This document shows positions 7,368 through 13,963 of a stretch of 27,272 nucleotides of DNA, piece by piece (the stretch's first letter is position 1; each line of letters starts with the position of its first letter). A model generated the notes under the pieces. It searched no databases. It was not told the DNA's origin and saw only the letters and a program-made list of their open reading frames with translations. Source of the stretch: an uncultured Collinsella sp. (GTDB taxonomy: Bacteria; Actinomycetota; Coriobacteriia; Coriobacteriales; Coriobacteriaceae); contig CAKUGA010000015.1 in NCBI GenBank assembly GCA_934654515.1, positions 1 through 27,272 on the forward strand, written 5' to 3'. The translations under genes and the position numbers were made by a program.

Positions 7368-8501
7368 CTACTTCCAGACGCGCTCGGCGATGCGCTTGAC
7401 CAGCGCGAGCTTTGCCCACTGCTCGTCCTCGGTAAGCTTGTTGCCGATCTCGCAGCTGGCAAAACCGCACTGAGGCGACAGGTATAGGTTCTCGAGCGGC
7501 ACATACTTCGCGGCTTCGTTGATACGCTCGACGATAACCTCCTCATCCTCGAGCTCGGCCGCCTTGGTGGTCACCAGGCCCAGCACGACCTTCTTACCGG
7601 GGGCAACATACTTGAGCGGTTCAAAACCGCCGGCGCGCGGCGTATCGAACTCCAGATAGAACGCGTCGACGTCCTCGTTGGCGAACAAGTACGGCGCGAT
7701 GGGGTCATAGCCACCCTCGAAGGCGTAGGTAGAGTGATAGTTGCCGCGGCACACATGCGTGTTGATGACCAGGTCATCGGGCTTACCCTCGATAGCGGCG
7801 TTGTTGAGCGCCACGCCCAGCTCGCTCACTTTCTGCAGGTCGACCGGGCTCATGCCGGTCTTGGCGACAAAGTCGGTATCGCAGTAGATACCCCAGGTGC
7901 AGTCATCGAACTGGATGTTGCGGCAGCCCGCAGCGTACAGGTCGGCAATCACGGTACGATAGGCGGCTGCGATGGCGTCGGCAAGCTCCTCGTCGGTCTT
8001 ATAGACGGCGCGCAGGCTCTCTTGCTGACCATCGCAGCGATCGAGCGTAACCTCGGAGAAGGTCTGGATCGGTGCCGGGATGGTCTGGCGCGCGACCTGG
8101 CCCTCGCCCTCGAGGGCTTTGACAAACTTAAAGTGTGCAACGAAGGGGTGGTTCTCGCCGCTGATGGGGCCGGTCACCACGGCGGTATCGGCCGTGGTCT
8201 CCTCGTCGTGGAACATATAGCCGGTGCGCGAGGTGCGGCGCTCGACGCCGTTGAGACCCCACATAAAGTCGAGGTGCCAGTAGCTGCGGCGGAATTCACC
8301 ATCCGTGATCACCTGCAGGCCGGCGGCCTTCTGCTTGGCCACCAAGTCGCGAATGGCCTCGTCCTCAACGGCCTTAAGGCCGGCGTCGTCGAGCGTACCC
8401 GCGGCATGGGCGGCACGGGCGTCCTTTACGGTCTGCGGGCACAGAAAGCTGCCGACGATATCGGCGCGAAACGGCGCGTTCAGCTGGGTCAAAGTGCTCA
8501 T
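7368..8501 (-). CDS. Core MetE-type (cobalamin-independent methionine synthase C-terminal domain) methyltransferase
   Basis: 377-residue protein corresponding to the catalytic C-terminal half of MetE, as in Bacillus YxjG/YxjH. The zinc site is complete: His249 and Cys251 (INTHVCRGN), Glu284 (YLEFD) and Cys345 (SPQCGFAS). MetE itself is about 750 residues; the N-terminal half that helps bind methyltetrahydrofolate triglutamate is absent. The protein may therefore use another methyl donor or act on a small thiol, and the substrate is unresolved. The start at 8501 has GGGAG upstream; an in-frame ATG at 8519 has no such site. It sits downstream of a LysR regulator on the same strand, which suggests local control. 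The 151-base gap between them is unusually AT-rich and probably holds a promoter or operator. Confidence 0.85.
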   Translation of the reverse strand: MSTLTQLNAPFRADIVGSFLCPQTVKDARAAHAAGTLDDAGLKAVEDEAIRDLVAKQKAAGLQVITDGEFRRSYWHLDFMWGLNGVERRTSRTGYMFHDEETTADTAVVTGPISGENHPFVAHFKFVKALEGEGQVARQTIPAPIQTFSEVTLDRCDGQQESLRAVYKTDEELADAIAAAYRTVIADLYAAGCRNIQFDDCTWGIYCDTDFVAKTGMSPVDLQKVSELGVALNNAAIEGKPDDLVINTHVCRGNYHSTYAFEGGYDPIAPYLFANEDVDAFYLEFDTPRAGGFEPLKYVAPGKKVVLGLVTTKAAELEDEEVIVERINEAAKYVPLENLYLSPQCGFASCEIGNKLTEDEQWAKLALVKRIAERVWK

Positions 8502-8652
8502 AGGTATCTCCCTTTGCAATTGGTTGCTTTAACGAGACAGAGTATGAGCGCTCTAACAGCCATCGTAAAATATGCATTTATTTCTGTTCGCCATAGGTAT
8601 TATCTATATAACAAACAATAGGGATGCGGCTCGCACGCGCGGTCCGCACGGG

Positions 8653-9549
8653 TTAGATATGCTGACGGATTGCGTCGATATAGGCCCGGCCGTAGCGGGT
8701 GAGCGTCGTGTTCTTGCGCGTGATAATACCGATCTCCATATACTCGTCCACATCGAGCGGAATCGAGATAATGCCGGGACCGTTGAGCTCATGGCTGATC
8801 ACGCCCGAGCATACTGTATAGCCGTTAAGGCCCATGGCCAGGTTGAACAGCGTCGCGCGGTCGCGCACGCGGATGTTCTTGCGGCGTTCAAACGTCGAGG
8901 TCAGCTCCTCGGAATAATAGAACGAGTTATAGCTTCCCTGCTCATAGGACAGGAAAGGGTAATCTTCCAGATCCTCGAGCGTTACGCTGGAGCGGCCCGC
9001 CAGCGGATGCTCGGCACACACGAAAACGTGCGGCGCGGCGCAGAAGAGCCCTTCGAATACGAGCTCGTTGGCCGCCAGCATGCGCTCGATAACCTCGCGA
9101 TTGTGCTCGGACAGGTACAGGATGCCCAGCTCGCTTTTCATGTGCGCAACGTCTTCGATAATCTCGTGGGTCTGTTCCTCGCGCAGGGTAAAGTCGTAGC
9201 GCGCGGCATCGAACTCGCGAATCACATCGACAAACGCGTTGACGGCAAAGGAGTAGTGCTGACAGCTCACGCTAAAATGTGGCACTTGCTCGGACGCGCC
9301 TTTGTACTTGTCCTCGAGCAGATCGGCCTGATCGAGCACCTGGCGCGCGTAACCCAAAAAGGTCTCGCCTTCCTCGGACACAATAACGCCCTTGTTGGTG
9401 CGCTCAAAGATATGAACGCCCATCTCGTTTTCGAGCTCACGGATCGATGCGGTAATCGAAGGCTGCGACACAAAAAGGCGGCGCGAGGCCTCGGTGATGC
9501 TGCCACACTCGGCGACCTTGACGACATATCTGAGCTGCTGGAGCTTCAT
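8653..9549 (-). CDS. LysR-family transcriptional regulator
   Basis: 298-residue DNA-binding regulator. The N-terminal winged helix-turn-helix (about 1-60) is typical: LQQLRYVVKVAECGSITEAS, then SQPSITASIRELENEMG, then FERTNKGVIVSEEG. The remainder is the periplasmic-binding-protein-like effector domain. The start at 9549 has GGGAGG nine bases upstream and matches the usual MKLQQLRY opening. It begins 10 bases after the stop of the HAD phosphatase, so the two are likely cotranscribed. The MetE-type gene follows on the same strand and is the obvious candidate target. The effector (perhaps a sulfur amino acid intermediate) is a guess. Confidence 0.9.
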   Translation of the reverse strand: MKLQQLRYVVKVAECGSITEASRRLFVSQPSITASIRELENEMGVHIFERTNKGVIVSEEGETFLGYARQVLDQADLLEDKYKGASEQVPHFSVSCQHYSFAVNAFVDVIREFDAARYDFTLREEQTHEIIEDVAHMKSELGILYLSEHNREVIERMLAANELVFEGLFCAAPHVFVCAEHPLAGRSSVTLEDLEDYPFLSYEQGSYNSFYYSEELTSTFERRKNIRVRDRATLFNLAMGLNGYTVCSGVISHELNGPGIISIPLDVDEYMEIGIITRKNTTLTRYGRAYIDAIRQHI

Positions 9550-9559
9550 AGTGGCCTCC

Positions 9560-10468
9560 CTAGGCGTTCGCGACGTGCGGACCCGCCGCATCTGCCTGGC
9601 GCATAAACGACGGCATCTCCCCCGTAGCAGCGCAGGCGGCAATCTGGTGTAGGGCCGCGGCAACCGCATCGTCTGCCGCGGCGCCGATATGCCAGCGCGC
9701 GGCGGCCGTGACGGCCTCGTTGGCGTTGGCGACTGCAACGGAGCTGGGGACGGCATCAATCATGGGCAGGTCGTTATCGGAGTCGCCGAACACGGCCACC
9801 TCGTCGGGCGTAAGGCCCAGAGCGCGCGCCAGTTCCAGCGCAGCGCAGCCCTTGTCCCAACCGGCCGGAAGAATGTCGAACAGGCGCACGCGATTGTTGG
9901 GGAACACGAGCGAGAGCTCCGGCACCTCGGCGGCAACGCGCTCACGCAGCTCGGCGAGCTCCTCACGCGAGCGGGCGCTCCAGATATTGGCCTTGTATAC
10001 CGGGGCATCGTCGAATACGGGGCGGCACGGGGCCTCTTCGCCCTTGAGCCACGCGTTTCCGCCCGACTCCATGGCGCGGCGCACGCGCTCGGGGTCGCGC
10101 GTCACGCAATAGGCGTCGTTGTCCCAAAAGTCATCGCCCAGGCTGTAGACCTTTAGATACGTATCGTCGGTCTCTTGCTCGAGGTAGTCGGCCAGGCGCA
10201 TCAGGGCGTCGTTGTCGGTTGCACGCGAAGCGACTACCTCGCCGTCGACAAACATCACCTGCCCGTTGCAAAACGCACCGGTCGAGAAGCACTCGGAGCG
10301 ATTGCGGAACATCCAGCCCATCGCGGACGGCTGACGGCCCGAAACCGGGCCAAAATGCAGGCCCGCTGCCTGCATAGCATGAATGCCATCGATGGCATAG
10401 TCGCTGGCGCCGTCTTGTCCAGCGGGAATCAGCGTATCGTCCATATCGGTCAGCACAAGTTTAATCAT
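9560..10468 (-). CDS. Cof-type HAD-superfamily phosphatase
   Basis: 302-residue soluble hydrolase of the HAD IIB (Cof) group, which dephosphorylates sugar phosphates or phosphorylated cofactors. Motif I is DMDDT (Asp8 nucleophile, Asp10 acid/base), motif II Ser43 (GPVSGRQ), motif III the Lys in GWDKG, and motif IV GDSDND. A C2-type cap lies between about 85 and 190. The start at 10468 has GAGGGGG upstream. It is the first gene of a minus-strand run leading to the LysR gene 10 bases downstream. A TACAAT -10 candidate lies upstream, next to the large palindrome at 10508. Some Cof enzymes hydrolyse the thiamine intermediate HMP-PP, and the divergent thiamine genes make that conceivable, but nothing in the sequence proves it. 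Confidence 0.88.
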   Translation of the reverse strand: MIKLVLTDMDDTLIPAGQDGASDYAIDGIHAMQAAGLHFGPVSGRQPSAMGWMFRNRSECFSTGAFCNGQVMFVDGEVVASRATDNDALMRLADYLEQETDDTYLKVYSLGDDFWDNDAYCVTRDPERVRRAMESGGNAWLKGEEAPCRPVFDDAPVYKANIWSARSREELAELRERVAAEVPELSLVFPNNRVRLFDILPAGWDKGCAALELARALGLTPDEVAVFGDSDNDLPMIDAVPSSVAVANANEAVTAAARWHIGAAADDAVAAALHQIAACAATGEMPSFMRQADAAGPHVANA

Positions 10469-10498
10469 AGGGCCCCCTCGGTCATTCTCATCCCGTCT

Positions 10499-10504
10499 AT
10501 TGTA
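10499..10504 (-). promoter_or_regulatory. Candidate -10 element for the HAD/LysR transcript
   Basis: TACAAT on the minus strand, 30 bases upstream of the HAD start. The matching -35 would fall inside the left arm of the palindrome at 10508-10542, where the match to TTGACA is poor. Confidence 0.4.
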
Positions 10505-10507
10505 CCG

Positions 10508-10608
10508 ACCTGCCAAAAAGGGACAGGTTTATTTTGGCAGGTTTTATCTGGGAAAACGCACGCCCCAGTTGGTACCTGCCAAAATAAACCTGACCCTTTT
10601 TGGCAGGT
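10508..10608. repeat. Large double palindrome: two inverted hairpin copies
   Basis: Arms at 10508-10542 and 10574-10608 are 35 nt each and inverted, with one mismatch (10523 A opposite 10593 A). Each arm is itself a hairpin: CCTGCCAAAA and TTTTGGCAGG bracket a core read as CCTGTCCC on one strand (CCTGACCC in the right copy). The 31-nt spacer holds a further CTGGG/CCCAG pair. It fills the gap between the divergent HAD and thiamine transcripts. No ORF or known element explains it. It resembles the hairpins at 20684, 21338 and 24445. Confidence 0.85.
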
Positions 10609-10618
10609 GCGCTAGTAT
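10590..10618 (+). promoter_or_regulatory. Candidate promoter of the thiamine operon
   Basis: CTGACC (10590-10595), 17-base spacer, TAGTAT (10613-10618); each hexamer matches the consensus at four of six bases. Transcription would start near 10625, just before the TPP aptamer. The -35 lies inside the right arm of the palindrome. Confidence 0.45.
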
Positions 10619-10634
10619 AGGGGACAACAGATTC

Positions 10635-10732
10635 GATGCGGGAGTGCCGGCGGTGCAAACCACAAGGCTGAGAGGGCAATGGGCCCAATCCTTTGAACCT
10701 GTCAGTTAATGCTGGCGTAGGGAGCATGCCGC
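10635..10732 (+). ncRNA. TPP riboswitch (THI element)
   Basis: Conserved blocks appear in order: GGGAGTGCC, GGCTGAGAGG (CTGAGA at 10668-10673), CCTTTGAACCTGTCAGTTAA and TGCTGGCGTAGGGAGCA. These are the invariant thiamine-pyrophosphate binding bulges and flanking stems. It lies directly upstream of a terminator hairpin and thiM, so high TPP should stop transcription of the thiamine genes. Confidence 0.95.
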
Positions 10733-10739
10733 CTTTACA

Positions 10740-10771
10740 GGGGCGCTGTCTATGCACAGCGCCCCTTTTCT
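10740..10771 (+). terminator. Expression-platform terminator of the TPP riboswitch
   Basis: Perfect 10-bp stem GGGGCGCTGT / ACAGCGCCCC (10740-10749, 10756-10765) with a 6-nt loop, followed by TTTTCT. It sits between the aptamer and the thiM ribosome binding site (AAGGAGG, 10777-10783), the expected place for a transcription-terminating switch. Confidence 0.85.
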
Positions 10772-10791
10772 ATGCCAAGGAGGCATGTGCA

Positions 10792-11631
10792 GTGATTGAT
10801 TCGGAACAGCTTAAACAACGTGTAGTCAAGGCCGTGGACGAGATTCGCGCCACCAACCCAATGGCGGGCTCCATCACCAACACGGTGACGATCGACTTTG
10901 TCGCCAACGCACAGCTCGCCGTGGGCGGTTCGGCCGCCATGGTCTATCTGCCAGACGAGGGCGAGGCACTCGTTGCCGGCGGCGGTGCCATCTATCTCAA
11001 CATGGGCACGCTCTTCCCCATCTACGAGCAGACGATTCCCCGCGCGGCCAAGGCGGCACACGACGCCGGCAAGCCCTGGGTGCTCGACCCGGTGGGCCTG
11101 GGCATCGGCAGCCTGCGCACCCAGCTGGTAAACGAGCTCAAGCAGTACAAGCCCGCCATCGTGCGCGGCAACGCCTCCGAGATCATCGCGCTTGCCGGCC
11201 TGTGGGGTCTTGAGGGCGAGGCAGCCGATCTGAGCCGCGTGCGCGGTGTCGATACCACCGACACGGTCGATGCCGCCCGCGATGCCGCCGTGGCGCTCGC
11301 CCGCTACACTGGCGGCGCCGTAGTGGTCTCGGGCGAAGTCGACCTAATCACCGACGGCACGACCGTGGCCAAGTCCCACGGCGGCAGCCCGCTCATGTCG
11401 AAGATCACCGGTTGTGGCTGCTCGCAGGGCGGCGTGCTGGCTGTGTACGCCTGCGCTGCCGATCCGTTTACGGCAGCCATCTGTGGCACCGCCGTCTACA
11501 ACGTTGCCGGCACGCGTGCCGCCGCTGTCGCCGATGCCCCGGCAAGCTTTAAGGTCGCCTTTATCGATGAGCTCTACCGCGCGGCCGCCCAAGACATCGC
11601 CGATAACCAACTCGAGCTCGAGGAGGCATAA
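10792..11631 (+). CDS. thiM: Hydroxyethylthiazole kinase
   Basis: 279-residue enzyme that phosphorylates 5-(2-hydroxyethyl)-4-methylthiazole with ATP, the salvage route to the thiazole half of thiamine. Family landmarks are NPMAGSITNTVTIDFVANA (about 22-40, substrate site), PWVLDPVG, IVRGNASEI and the anion-hole motif TGCGCSQGG (206-214, catalytic Cys in GCGC). The start is a GTG at 10792, fixed by AAGGAGG eight bases upstream; no in-frame ATG is near. It is the first gene after the TPP riboswitch and leads an operon with the thiamine-binding gene and thiE, each separated by less than 5 bases or overlapping. The length is close to the usual 260-275. Confidence 0.95.
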   Translation: MIDSEQLKQRVVKAVDEIRATNPMAGSITNTVTIDFVANAQLAVGGSAAMVYLPDEGEALVAGGGAIYLNMGTLFPIYEQTIPRAAKAAHDAGKPWVLDPVGLGIGSLRTQLVNELKQYKPAIVRGNASEIIALAGLWGLEGEAADLSRVRGVDTTDTVDAARDAAVALARYTGGAVVVSGEVDLITDGTTVAKSHGGSPLMSKITGCGCSQGGVLAVYACAADPFTAAICGTAVYNVAGTRAAAVADAPASFKVAFIDELYRAAAQDIADNQLELEEA

Positions 11632-11634
11632 GCC

Positions 11635-11976
11635 ATGTCCGAGCCCGCAACCAATGCCGGCATGAACACGCTCGTCGCCGTGGCCATCGCCCCGTGCGGC
11701 ACCGGCGATGAGCTGTCCGCCGAGGTCGCCGAGGTCGTGCGCGTCATTCGCGAGAGCGGCCTTCCCAACCGCACCACCTCGATGTTCACCGAGATCGAGG
11801 GCGACTGGGACGAGGTCATGCAGGTCGTACGCGACGCCACCTTTGTACTGGCAAACAAGGGCATCCGCACCGAAGTTGTGCTCAAGGCAGATATTCGCCC
11901 CGGTTTTACCGACACCATGAACGGCAAGCTCGAGCGCATGGAAGCGCAAATCAAGAAGCAGGAGGAAGCACGATGA
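11635..11976 (+). CDS. Thiamine-binding protein, MTH1187/YkoF family
   Basis: 113-residue ferredoxin-like-fold protein of the thiamine-binding family (PF01910; MTH1187, YKOF-type). Landmarks are VAVAIAPCGTGDELSAEVAE, the ESGLPNRTTSMFTEIEGDWD segment and the KGIRTEVVLKADIRPG region. Family members bind thiamine or its pyrimidine half (HMP) and form dimers or tetramers; no enzymatic activity is established. It starts 3 bases after thiM with AGGAGG upstream and overlaps thiE by 4 bases. It is therefore cotranslated with two salvage enzymes under the TPP switch, which strongly supports a role in carrying or buffering thiamine precursors. Confidence 0.85.
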   Translation: MSEPATNAGMNTLVAVAIAPCGTGDELSAEVAEVVRVIRESGLPNRTTSMFTEIEGDWDEVMQVVRDATFVLANKGIRTEVVLKADIRPGFTDTMNGKLERMEAQIKKQEEAR

Positions 11977-12668
11977 GCATCCGCGACAACCTCGATATCT
12001 CGGCCTATCTGGTGCTCGGCCCCGAAAACACGCTCGGTCGCCCCGTGGGCGATGTGGTGGCCCAGGCGCTCGACGCCGGCTTTACCTGCATCCAGGTGCG
12101 CTCCAAGGTGGCAAGCGCGCGCGAGATCATCGCGCTGACGGACGATGCCGCGCAGGCTATCGCCCAAGCCGGCAAGACCGGTCAGGTCGCGCTGCTCATC
12201 GACGACCGCCTGGATTGCGTGCTTGCCGCGCGCGAACAGGGCATTGCCGTCGACGGCGTGCACGTGGGCCAGAGCGACATTCCCGTCGAGGTCTGCCGCA
12301 AGCTTCTGGGCCCCGATGCCATCGTGGGCCTTTCGGCCCGCTGCGAGGAGATGCTCGAGTACGTCAAGACCGCCGACATGAGCCTGGTCGACTACCTGGG
12401 CATCGGCCCGCTCCACGAGACCGAGACCAAGCGCGACTGCGGACGTGCGGCCGACGGTTCCATCATCACCAAGAGCTTTGAGGACCTGGCCGCACTCCAC
12501 GCGGCAAGCCCCGTGCCCATCGTGGTGGGCGGCGGCGTTAAAACAGCCGACTTGCCGCAGCTTAAGGCCACCGGCGTCGATGGCTTCTTTGTGGTGAGCG
12601 CCGTCTGCAGCGCCGATGATCCCTACGCCGCGGCCAAGGAGCTTGTCGACACCTGGCAGCAGGCATAG
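11973..12668 (+). CDS. thiE: Thiamine-phosphate synthase
   Basis: 231-residue TIM-barrel enzyme that joins HMP pyrophosphate and thiazole phosphate to thiamine phosphate. Motifs are IQVRSK (40-45, normally IQxREK), LLIDDRLD, VHVGQSDIP (VGQxDxP), IGPLHETETKRD (IGPxxxTxTK) and VVGGGVKTADLP near the phosphate-binding end. A small extra stretch after TETK (CGRAADGS) differs from the shorter loop in model enzymes. The ATG overlaps the preceding stop by 4 bases (ATGA), indicating translational coupling. The HMP kinase ThiD and de novo thiC/thiG genes are not in the window, so HMP-PP must come from elsewhere. Confidence 0.93.
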   Translation: MSIRDNLDISAYLVLGPENTLGRPVGDVVAQALDAGFTCIQVRSKVASAREIIALTDDAAQAIAQAGKTGQVALLIDDRLDCVLAAREQGIAVDGVHVGQSDIPVEVCRKLLGPDAIVGLSARCEEMLEYVKTADMSLVDYLGIGPLHETETKRDCGRAADGSIITKSFEDLAALHAASPVPIVVGGGVKTADLPQLKATGVDGFFVVSAVCSADDPYAAAKELVDTWQQA

Positions 12669-12711
12669 ACATAGGCCGAGCAGCTGATTCGCAATCTCAT
12701 ATCTTCAATAG

Positions 12712-12759
12712 CGGAAAACGCATCCCGGTTCGAACGTCCATTCCGGGATGCGCTTTCCG
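12712..12759. terminator. Hairpin between convergent thiE and patatin-like gene
   Basis: Arms 12712-12728 and 12743-12759 pair at 16 of 17 positions with a 14-nt loop. The U-tracts are poor on both strands, but its place between two converging stops (12668 and 12770) suggests a shared terminator. Confidence 0.55.
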
Positions 12760-12769
12760 TATGCGACCC

Positions 12770-13639
12770 TTACCCCGCCAGATACGCTTCCAACGCCGGC
12801 AAAGTCGCCTCCGCATCGTGGCGGCCGACCTGGTAGATGCGCTCGAGCTCATCCGGTTCGCGGCACAGCGACGGCACCTTCACCGATTCGCTCGGTCGCA
12901 CCACAAAGACCTCGCCGGCAGCCTCGCGACGCGCCAGGTCATCGAGCGTGGCATTGTAGACCTCATGCCGATGCTCAAGCGCTGCAACAAACTCCGGGTA
13001 GTGACGGAACACGCGACGCAGCATGGGCATCACGCTGTTAGGCTGCTTCACAAAGCCCGCCGGCTGCGTGAGCACCACGATATTGCGGTCATACCCCTGC
13101 GCAAACAGCCATGCGCTGGGGATAGAATCAGCCACGCCACCATCCAGATACTTATGCCCGCCAATAGCAACGGGACGCGTCGCCACAGGAATAGCAGACG
13201 ACGCCCGGATCCACTCGATATCGCGCTCGTCGCCATACGGCAAATCGTGATAGACAGCCTTGCCCGTCTCGATATCGGTACACACGCACGTAAATCGCAT
13301 GGGGCAGGCGCGATACGCTTCCAAGTCGATGGGATCGCGCTCGATAGGCACCTCATGATAGGCAAAATCGGCATTGAACATATCGCCGGTTCGCAGCCAG
13401 CTGGTCACGCCCGCATAGCGCTTGTCGGCACAATAGGCCTTGTTGTAACGAATGGCACGGCCGATCTGGCGCGATTTAAAGTTGTAGCCAAACGCCGCGC
13501 CCGCCGAGACACCCACCATATGGTCGCAGGTCAAACCGTGCTCCATCCAAGCGTCGAGCACGCCCGCCGTATACATACCGCGGTAGCCGCCTCCCTCGAG
13601 CGCAAGCCCCACCGTGCGCGTCGTATCCGGCTGTGCCAT
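12770..13639 (-). CDS. Patatin-like phospholipase
   Basis: 289-residue patatin-family lipid acyl hydrolase with a Ser-Asp dyad. The oxyanion-hole motif GGGYRG is at 16-21, the nucleophile elbow GVSAG at 43-47 (Ser45), and the Asp in YLDGGVAD is Asp166. No signal peptide is seen, so it acts inside the cell, probably on membrane lipids. The length fits the short bacterial YjjU-like type. The start at 13639 has GGAG about nine bases upstream; the reading frame extends upstream without family-like sequence. It stands alone between the thiamine operon and the divergent GGDEF/EAL gene. Confidence 0.88.
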   Translation of the reverse strand: MAQPDTTRTVGLALEGGGYRGMYTAGVLDAWMEHGLTCDHMVGVSAGAAFGYNFKSRQIGRAIRYNKAYCADKRYAGVTSWLRTGDMFNADFAYHEVPIERDPIDLEAYRACPMRFTCVCTDIETGKAVYHDLPYGDERDIEWIRASSAIPVATRPVAIGGHKYLDGGVADSIPSAWLFAQGYDRNIVVLTQPAGFVKQPNSVMPMLRRVFRHYPEFVAALEHRHEVYNATLDDLARREAAGEVFVVRPSESVKVPSLCREPDELERIYQVGRHDAEATLPALEAYLAG

Positions 13640-13780
13640 GTGACCATCTCCGTTCCTGCGTTTTAAAACGGAACAAGTATACCCGTCAACATATATCGAC
13701 TCAGTCGCATTTTCATCGAACATCGCATCGTCGCGCTACCGCTTGGCGAATAGTAGCCGCCCACAGCATGGACACCCATA

Positions 13781-13786
13781 TATAAT
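13781..13786 (+). promoter_or_regulatory. Candidate -10 element for the GGDEF/EAL gene
   Basis: Exact TATAAT, with a poor -35 region. Transcription from here would leave a leader of about 170 nt before the ATG at 13964. The leader contains a TACACGC/GCGTGTA inverted repeat (13878-13884, 13903-13909). I could not match it to a c-di-GMP riboswitch. The rest of 13640-13963 shows nothing else recognisable. Confidence 0.45.
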
Positions 13787-13963
13787 TGCGTACTGTTGTT
13801 TACACTACTCAGCAGTTATCAACAGCGAACATTAGCCGGCAAAGTAACTCAACAACGCAGCAAGGCGGGGGCCTGGATACACGCAAGGCGCCGAGCAACG
13901 ACGCGTGTACACTACGAGCTCGCCCGACGCCATCCGCCCCGACCCCAGAAAGCCACTTACAAC

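Noticed and set aside
8572..9606. Long plus-strand frame opposite the LysR gene
   Set aside because: It is antisense to a clear LysR protein; the translation has no recognisable domain or plausible ribosome site.
12726..12745. GGTTCGAAC, resembling a tRNA T-arm
   Set aside because: It forms the loop of the hairpin between thiE and the patatin-like gene and lacks the rest of a tRNA.
13816..13900. Possible c-di-GMP riboswitch before the GGDEF/EAL gene
   Set aside because: The conserved GEMM-I blocks do not appear in order; only short unrelated matches were found.
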